In this document: positions 60,285 to 64,000 of the stretch, piece by piece | Position numbering within the stretch: position 1 is the first letter of the stretch | How the letters are laid out: each line of letters opens with the position of its first letter | Source of the DNA: Xanthomonas sp. 3793 | Lineage (GTDB): Bacteria; Pseudomonadota; Gammaproteobacteria; Xanthomonadales; Xanthomonadaceae | DNA length: 64,000 bases | Direction of reading: 5' to 3' | NCBI RefSeq assembly: GCF_024806835.1 | Contig: NZ_JANTYU010000003.1 | Location: 538,570 to 602,569 of the forward strand | The notes under the pieces: generated by a model | What the model saw: only the letters and a program-made list of their open reading frames with translations | Told to the model about the DNA's origin: nothing | The model's database searches: none | Made by a program: the position numbers and the translations under genes

Positions 60285-60494
60285 TCAGGCGGCGCTTGCC
60301 AGACCCAGCAAGGGCAGAGGCAGCGCGCGGGTCGCGTGCGCCTTGCTCAGCAGATCGCCAGCCATTTCGAGGCATGAACCGCAATTGGACCCACAGCCGG
60401 TGCGCATGGTCAGCTCGGCCAAACTGGCGCAGCCGTTTTCGGCCGCTTCGCGGATCTGGTGGTCGGTGACCCCATTACAGATGCAGACGTACAC
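60285..60494 (-). CDS. bfd: Bacterioferritin-associated ferredoxin
   Basis: A small [2Fe-2S] protein (69 residues) that donates electrons to bacterioferritin to release iron. Starts VYVCICNGVTDHQIREAA; the four cluster cysteines are CIC and CGSNCGSC. Two GTG starts are possible (60542 and 60494). The upstream one overlaps the predicted -10 box and would precede the transcription start, so 60494 is chosen; it also gives the family N-terminus. A Fur-box-like palindrome lies upstream. Confidence 0.92.
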   Translation of the reverse strand: MYVCICNGVTDHQIREAAENGCASLAELTMRTGCGSNCGSCLEMAGDLLSKAHATRALPLPLLGLASAA

Positions 60495-60535
60495 GGTATC
60501 CGTCGGTGCTGGCGATCCGGAGAGGACCGGTGCTG

Positions 60536-60564
60536 ATTGCACCGCAAACGAGAATAGGTGTCAA
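60536..60564 (-). promoter_or_regulatory. Sigma-70 promoter of bfd
   Basis: Read on the minus strand: TTGACA (60564-60559), 17-nt spacer, TGCAAT (60541-60536). The -35 is a perfect match, the -10 four of six. The predicted start of transcription is near 60529, giving a 35-nt leader to the GTG at 60494. Confidence 0.6.
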
Positions 60565-60572
60565 TTCCAAAC

Positions 60573-60587
60573 GTTAATCATTATTAA
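60573..60587. promoter_or_regulatory. Fur-box-like AT palindrome upstream of bfd
   Basis: TTAATCATTATTAA and its flanks (minus strand ATTAATAATGATTAAC) resemble the Fur consensus with inverted ATTAAT/TGATAAT halves and sit just upstream of the bfd -35. It overlaps the last codons of rppH (encoding INND then stop), which are unusually AT-rich for that gene. Confidence 0.45.
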
Positions 60588-61191
60588 TCCGCACCCGCGA
60601 CGCCCCGCCACGCTTGCGTGGCCGCTTGCGCGGACTGTCGTGGCCGGCCGCACTGCTACCTGGCAACCACGCTTCCAGCGCACGCTCGGGCATCACACCG
60701 ACCGCTGCCGGGCCTGCCAGGTTCTGCGCAAGCGGCGCCAGATGGCGCAGCGCACGCGCATACACACCACGCTTGAAGATCACCACGTGCTCGACCGGGT
60801 ACCAGAAGTCCACCCAGCGCCAGTGGTCGAACTCGGGGGTATCGGTGTGGTCGAGCTTGAGATGCGACTCGTCGCCGGTGAACTGCAGCAGGAACCACAC
60901 CTGCTTCTGGCCGATACACACCTGTCGCTCATTGCGGCGGACCGCCCGGCTCGGCAGGCGATAGCGTAGCCAACCAGGCGTGGCGCCGAGCAATTCCACA
61001 TGCTCGGGCAACAACCCGGTTTCTTCGCGCAACTCGCGGTACATGGCTTCGACGGGTGTCTCATCGGTGTTCATGCCACCTTGCGGGAACTGCCAGCCGT
61101 CCCTGCGCACACGTCGTGCCCAGAACACCTGACCGTCCTTTCGCATCAGCACGATGCCGACGTTTGGCCGGAAACCGTCCGGATCGATCAC
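60574..61191 (-). CDS. rppH: RNA 5'-pyrophosphohydrolase RppH
   Basis: Nudix hydrolase that trims RNA 5' triphosphate to start mRNA decay. 205 residues: [20 protein letters not shown] at the N-terminus, Nudix box [23 protein letters not shown], and [19 protein letters not shown]. The C-terminal ~45 residues ([18 protein letters not shown] and a basic tail RKRPRKRGG) extend beyond E. coli RppH. The gene ends in AT-rich codons that coincide with the presumed Fur box of bfd. Confidence 0.96.
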   Translation of the reverse strand: MIDPDGFRPNVGIVLMRKDGQVFWARRVRRDGWQFPQGGMNTDETPVEAMYRELREETGLLPEHVELLGATPGWLRYRLPSRAVRRNERQVCIGQKQVWFLLQFTGDESHLKLDHTDTPEFDHWRWVDFWYPVEHVVIFKRGVYARALRHLAPLAQNLAGPAAVGVMPERALEAWLPGSSAAGHDSPRKRPRKRGGASRVRINND

Positions 61192-61267
61192 GATGCGGAC
61201 TCCTGAAAATCTACTGTCACCGACTCTGCCACGGCGACGGCCGGCTCACAAGCTGAAAACGAAATAC

Positions 61268-61296
61268 TTGACAACACCCAGGCGCATCGCGAGAAT
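61268..61296 (+). promoter_or_regulatory. Promoter of the tRNA-Met / tRNA-Gln unit
   Basis: TTGACA (61268-61273), 17-nt spacer, GAGAAT (61291-61296), ending 14 nt before the mature tRNA-Met. Confidence 0.65.
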
Positions 61297-61309
61297 TGCC
61301 GGCTCCCTA

Positions 61310-61386
61310 GGCTATGTAGCTCAGCCGGTTAGAGCACAGCACTCATAATGCTGGGGTCGGTGGTTCGAGTCCACCCATAGCCACCA
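61310..61386 (+). tRNA. tRNA-Met (CAT), elongator
   Basis: 77 nt with encoded CCA. Acceptor stem GGCTATG / CATAGCC, anticodon CAT in the loop CTCATAA, T-loop GGTTCGAGTCC. The sequence resembles gammaproteobacterial elongator tRNA-Met rather than the initiator (no GGG/CCC anticodon-stem pattern). Confidence 0.96.
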
Positions 61387-61438
61387 TGGTATTCAGGCCA
61401 GCACAGGCATGCGATACTCTGGGACAACACGTTTTTAT

Positions 61439-61513
61439 TGCCCCGTCGCCAAGCGGTAAGGCACCTGACTCTGACTCAGGCATTCGGTGGTTCGAATCCA
61501 TCCGGGGCAGCCA
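61439..61513 (+). tRNA. tRNA-Gln (CTG)
   Basis: 75 nt with encoded CCA. Acceptor stem TGCCCCG / CGGGGCA, anticodon CTG in GACTCTGACTC, T-loop GGTTCGAATCC. It lies 52 nt after tRNA-Met, probably on the same transcript. Confidence 0.96.
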
Positions 61514-61522
61514 AACACAGAA

Positions 61523-61550
61523 GGTCCGATCGAACGATCGGGCCTTTTTT
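61523..61550 (+). terminator. Rho-independent terminator of the tRNA unit
   Basis: GGTCCGATCG-AA-CGATCGGGCC followed by six T, starting 10 nt after tRNA-Gln. A strong intrinsic terminator (stem with one G-T pair). Confidence 0.92.
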
Positions 61551-61895
61551 GTTGCCTGCGCCTCACCCGAATCCGCACAGCAACTGTCCCGGCTGCAGAT
61601 GCCGCGCACTGCGTTCGGCCACTGCCTGCCCGGACAATGCTCAAGTTCCAAGACATTCGATACCTGAGTGAAATCGGGGGACCGCGCACCGGAACCCGCC
61701 ATGGACACGCCGGGCCGGGACGACTTGGCGTTGCCCGCGCGCGTGGATACACAACCATTCGAGCGGCCGGGACGTCGGCAACGCCACACGCCCCAGCCAC
61801 ACCGAACCACAAAGACCCGGCGCACCGAGGCCAGCAGCAAATCGGCCGCCCGACTGCCCTCAAGCAGTCCGGCCCACGCACCACTCCAAAAACGA
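61551..61895. other. Gene-free region between tRNA unit and rpsI
   Basis: About 345 bp with no recognisable gene, repeat or promoter. Confidence 0.4.
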
Positions 61896-61922
61896 CAAAA
61901 GCCCGGCAATGCCGGGCTTTTG
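61896..61922 (-). terminator. Rho-independent terminator of rplM-rpsI
   Basis: Read on the minus strand, AAAAGCCCGGC-ATT-GCCGGGCTTTT; the hairpin has a T-run on the minus strand side, about 44 nt after the rpsI stop. A/T runs on both flanks mean it could work in either direction. Confidence 0.88.
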
Positions 61923-61965
61923 AAGCACGCGCCCCGGCGAACCGGGACGCAGCAAACGCGATGGA

Positions 61966-62358
61966 TCAGCGCTTGGAGAACTGGGTCGCGCGACGGGCCT
62001 TGTGCAGACCGACCTTCTTACGCTCGACTTCACGGGCGTCGCGGGTCATGAAGCCAGCCTTGCGCAGCTCGGACTTCAGGGTTTCGTCGTACTCGACCAG
62101 TGCACGGGCGATGCCCAGACGGATCGCACCGGCCTGACCGGTGGTGCCGCCGCCGGAAGCGGTGACCAGGATGTCGAAGCTTTCGGTGTTCTTGGTCAGC
62201 TCGAGCGGCTGGCGCACGATCATGCGCGCCGTCTCACGGCCGAAGAACTCGTCCAGCGGACGGTCGTTGACGGTGATCTTGCCAGTGCCCTTGCGCAGGA
62301 ACACGCGAGCGGTGGAGGACTTGCGGCGGCCAGTGCCGTAGTTTTGCGTGATAGCCAT
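61966..62358 (-). CDS. rpsI: 30S ribosomal protein S9
   Basis: A small-subunit protein whose C-terminal tail contacts P-site tRNA. 130 residues; starts [20 protein letters not shown], contains [20 protein letters not shown] and ends [15 protein letters not shown], the conserved basic tail. It is 2 nt downstream of rplM in the standard L13-S9 operon. Confidence 0.99.
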   Translation of the reverse strand: MAITQNYGTGRRKSSTARVFLRKGTGKITVNDRPLDEFFGRETARMIVRQPLELTKNTESFDILVTASGGGTTGQAGAIRLGIARALVEYDETLKSELRKAGFMTRDAREVERKKVGLHKARRATQFSKR

Positions 62359-62360
62359 GA

Positions 62361-62789
62361 TTAGATATCCAGAACTTGCGGCTGCTGGGCGGCGTGCGGA
62401 TGCTCGGCACCCGAATACACCTTGAGCTTGCGGTACATGGTGCGGCCCAGGGGGCCCTTCGGCAGCATGCCCTTGACGGCGATTTCGATCACGCGCTCCG
62501 GGTGGCGCTGCAGCGCCTGCTCCAGGCTCTCGGTCTTCAAGTTACCGATGTAGCCGGTGAAGCGGTGATACTTCTTGTCTTTCAGCTTGTTGCCCGTGAC
62601 GACGATCTTCTCGGCATTGATCACCACGAGGTAATCGCCGGTATCGACGTGAGGGGTGTAAACCGGCTTGTGCTTGCCGCGCAGGCGGCGGGCCAGTTCG
62701 GTGGACAGACGGCCGAGCGTCTTGCCGGCGGCGTCAACGAGATACCAGTCGCGCTGGACGGTCTCGGACTTGGCGGTGAACGTAGTCAT
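62361..62789 (-). CDS. rplM: 50S ribosomal protein L13
   Basis: An early-assembly large-subunit protein. 142 residues; starts [20 protein letters not shown], contains [20 protein letters not shown] and [20 protein letters not shown]. The frame is open further upstream, but the ATG at 62789 is the family start with a purine-rich AAGAG ahead. In E. coli L13 represses its own operon by binding the leader; an 84-nt leader here could do the same. Confidence 0.99.
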
Positions 62790-62879
62790 GAGAAAACTCT
62801 TGAGTGGTCGGGCGGATTGCAGCGGCAATGACCGCTGGAACTTTGCCACGCGTTGTGAAGGCGAAACAGAAGAGGCGGG

Positions 62880-62908
62880 ATTGTACGCGGCAGCCCGTAG
62901 CGGCGCAA
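62880..62908 (-). promoter_or_regulatory. Candidate promoter of rplM-rpsI
   Basis: Read on the minus strand: TTGCGC (62908-62903), 17-nt spacer, TACAAT (62885-62880). The -10 is 5 of 6, the -35 only 3 of 6. Transcription would start about 84 nt before rplM. Confidence 0.5.
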
Positions 62909-62970
62909 GTCGCACCGCTACCAGGGCCAAGATGGTTGGCAGCGGATCGGCCGGGCGCCAGAATCGAGAC

Positions 62971-63624
62971 ATGACCCAGACCTCCCCCACCCGACTGCAC
63001 AGCCCGCTCGATCGACTCCTGGTCGAAGCCCAGCGCGCGCTGGAGACCGTCTTCGGCAACCCGCCCGCCGAGCGCCCCAACCCCGCCGCCGACACCCCCG
63101 ATGTCGCGTTGCAGCCAGACCAGCGGCGTCATGCCGCCGGGCTGATGCGCATCAACCATGTCGGCGAGGTCTGTGCGCAAGGCCTGTACTTTGGCCAGGC
63201 GGCCGTCGCCCGCGACGCGCACACCCAGCATCACCTGCTGGAAGCCGCGCAGGAAGAGACCGACCACCTGGCCTGGTGCGCGGATCGCCTGCACGAACTG
63301 GACAGCCGCCCCAGCCTGCTCAACCCGGTGTGGTATGCCGGCAGCTACGCGCTGGGCGCCCTGGCCGGCCTGCGCGGCGACGACTGGAGCCTGGGCTTCG
63401 TGGTCGAGACCGAGCGCCAGGTGGAAGCCCACCTGGACGAGCACTTGGAGACCCTGCCGGAGATCGACCAACGCAGCCGCGCGATCCTGCGGGTGATGAA
63501 AATCGACGAAGCCCGCCACGCCGACCAGGCCGAACAAGCCGGCGCCCGCATCCTGCCACCACCCATCCCCACCGCCATGGCCTTGGCCTCCAAGCTGATG
63601 AAGACCCTCGCCTACAGGCTCTAG
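62971..63624 (+). CDS. coq7: Coq7-type demethoxyubiquinone monooxygenase
   Basis: Di-iron hydroxylase of ubiquinone synthesis, converting demethoxyubiquinone to the hydroxylated form at the membrane. 217 residues; the di-iron ligands are in [50 protein letters not shown] and [12 protein letters not shown] (EXXH pairs). The start at 62971 ([20 protein letters not shown]) is preceded by GAGA. It diverges from rplM. The stop codon forms part of the 192-bp repeat that follows. Confidence 0.95.
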   Translation: MTQTSPTRLHSPLDRLLVEAQRALETVFGNPPAERPNPAADTPDVALQPDQRRHAAGLMRINHVGEVCAQGLYFGQAAVARDAHTQHHLLEAAQEETDHLAWCADRLHELDSRPSLLNPVWYAGSYALGALAGLRGDDWSLGFVVETERQVEAHLDEHLETLPEIDQRSRAILRVMKIDEARHADQAEQAGARILPPPIPTAMALASKLMKTLAYRL

Positions 63625-64000
63625 GGATTGGAGATGGGAGGCCGACGGCACCTGCAAACCATGCGCCACACCTTGCAGCACCCACCCGGAGCCAAAGCCC
63701 CCTTTGTTAAGGGCGCGCGCCGAAGGCGCGGGGATAGGTAGCCACGAAGTCGGGGCCCAAGATTTGCAAAGCAAATCTTGGGGGTCAGAACCGCGAAGCG
63801 GAGCTACATGCTCTAGCGATGGGGATTGTCGGCCGACGGCACCTGCAAACCATGCGCCACACCTTGCAGCACCCACCCGGAGCAAAGCCCCCTTTGTTAA
63901 GGGGGCGCGCCGAAGGCGCGGGGATAGGTAGCCACGAAGTCGGGGCCCAAGATTTGCAAAGCAAATCTTGGGGGTCAGAACCGCGAAGCGGAGCTACATG
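63618..64000. repeat. 192-bp tandem repeat following coq7, continues past window
   Basis: Two near-identical units of about 192 bp (63618-63809 and from 63810 to the window end). Each begins GCTCTAG (the last codons and stop of coq7 in the first unit), contains CAAGATTTGC-AAA-GCAAATCTTG (a perfect 10-bp stem) and GGAGCTACATG at its end. A third unit may begin at the window edge. No open reading frame inside the unit looks real. Confidence 0.92.

Overview
The window is GC-rich chromosomal DNA from a plant-associated gammaproteobacterium, almost certainly Xanthomonas (Lysobacterales). The main evidence is a very large InaX-type ice-nucleation gene, the core-gene order aroQ-accB-accC-prmA-fis, purH-purD, erpA-bactofilin and rplM-rpsI, and abundant short Xanthomonas-style intergenic repeats (GTAGGAGCGCACC hairpins and GGGATTCGGGATT arrays). 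I cannot fix the species from the sequence alone. No phage, insertion sequence, CRISPR array or plasmid function was found.

Layout. 1-9.1 kb: a HipA/YjjJ-like kinase cut by the window edge, a TonB-dependent receptor, groES-groEL with a CIRCE element and a candidate sigma-32 promoter, and a secreted endonuclease I. 9.6-14.8 kb: cutA-dsbD (DsbD has a duplicated N-terminal domain) and a periplasmic prolyl oligopeptidase. 15.2-24.7 kb: aroQ-accB-(four-helix-bundle gene)-accC, two small membrane or periplasmic proteins, prmA, a membrane protein divergent from an XRE regulator, a DUF3426 protein and fis. 25-29.1 kb: the ice-nucleation gene, with 71 exact 16-residue repeats, next to about 1 kb without recognisable genes.

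30.1-38.1 kb: eight minus-strand genes, seven of them overlapping by 1-4 bases or coupled, together forming a phospholipid pathway: two CDP-alcohol phosphotransferases, a fused alpha/beta-hydrolase/methyltransferase, a fused PAP2/dual-specificity phosphatase, two membrane proteins, a PlsC-like acyltransferase and a CdsA-like CDP-diacylglycerol synthase. This is the best candidate for an uncharacterised system: it could make and modify its own phospholipid. 38.1-46 kb: purH-purD, a FUSC-family membrane protein, and a divergent MFS/LysR pair. 46-54.5 kb: an MFS-PlsC fusion, a CD225-DUF2752 pair, DUF4240, ampE, nudC, erpA, a bactofilin with its DUF6776 partner, and DUF4126. 54.5-58.8 kb: a response regulator with degenerate GGDEF/EAL domains, directly abutting a hybrid histidine kinase. 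59.5-64 kb: bfr, bfd, rppH, tRNA-Met, tRNA-Gln, rpsI, rplM and coq7, ending in a 192-bp tandem repeat.

A recurring theme is short repeats placed inside operons. Inverted GGGATTCGGGATT arms lie between groES and groEL, around the gene inserted between accB and accC, and between purH and purD. In accC and purD the right arm occupies the place where a Shine-Dalgarno sequence would be expected.
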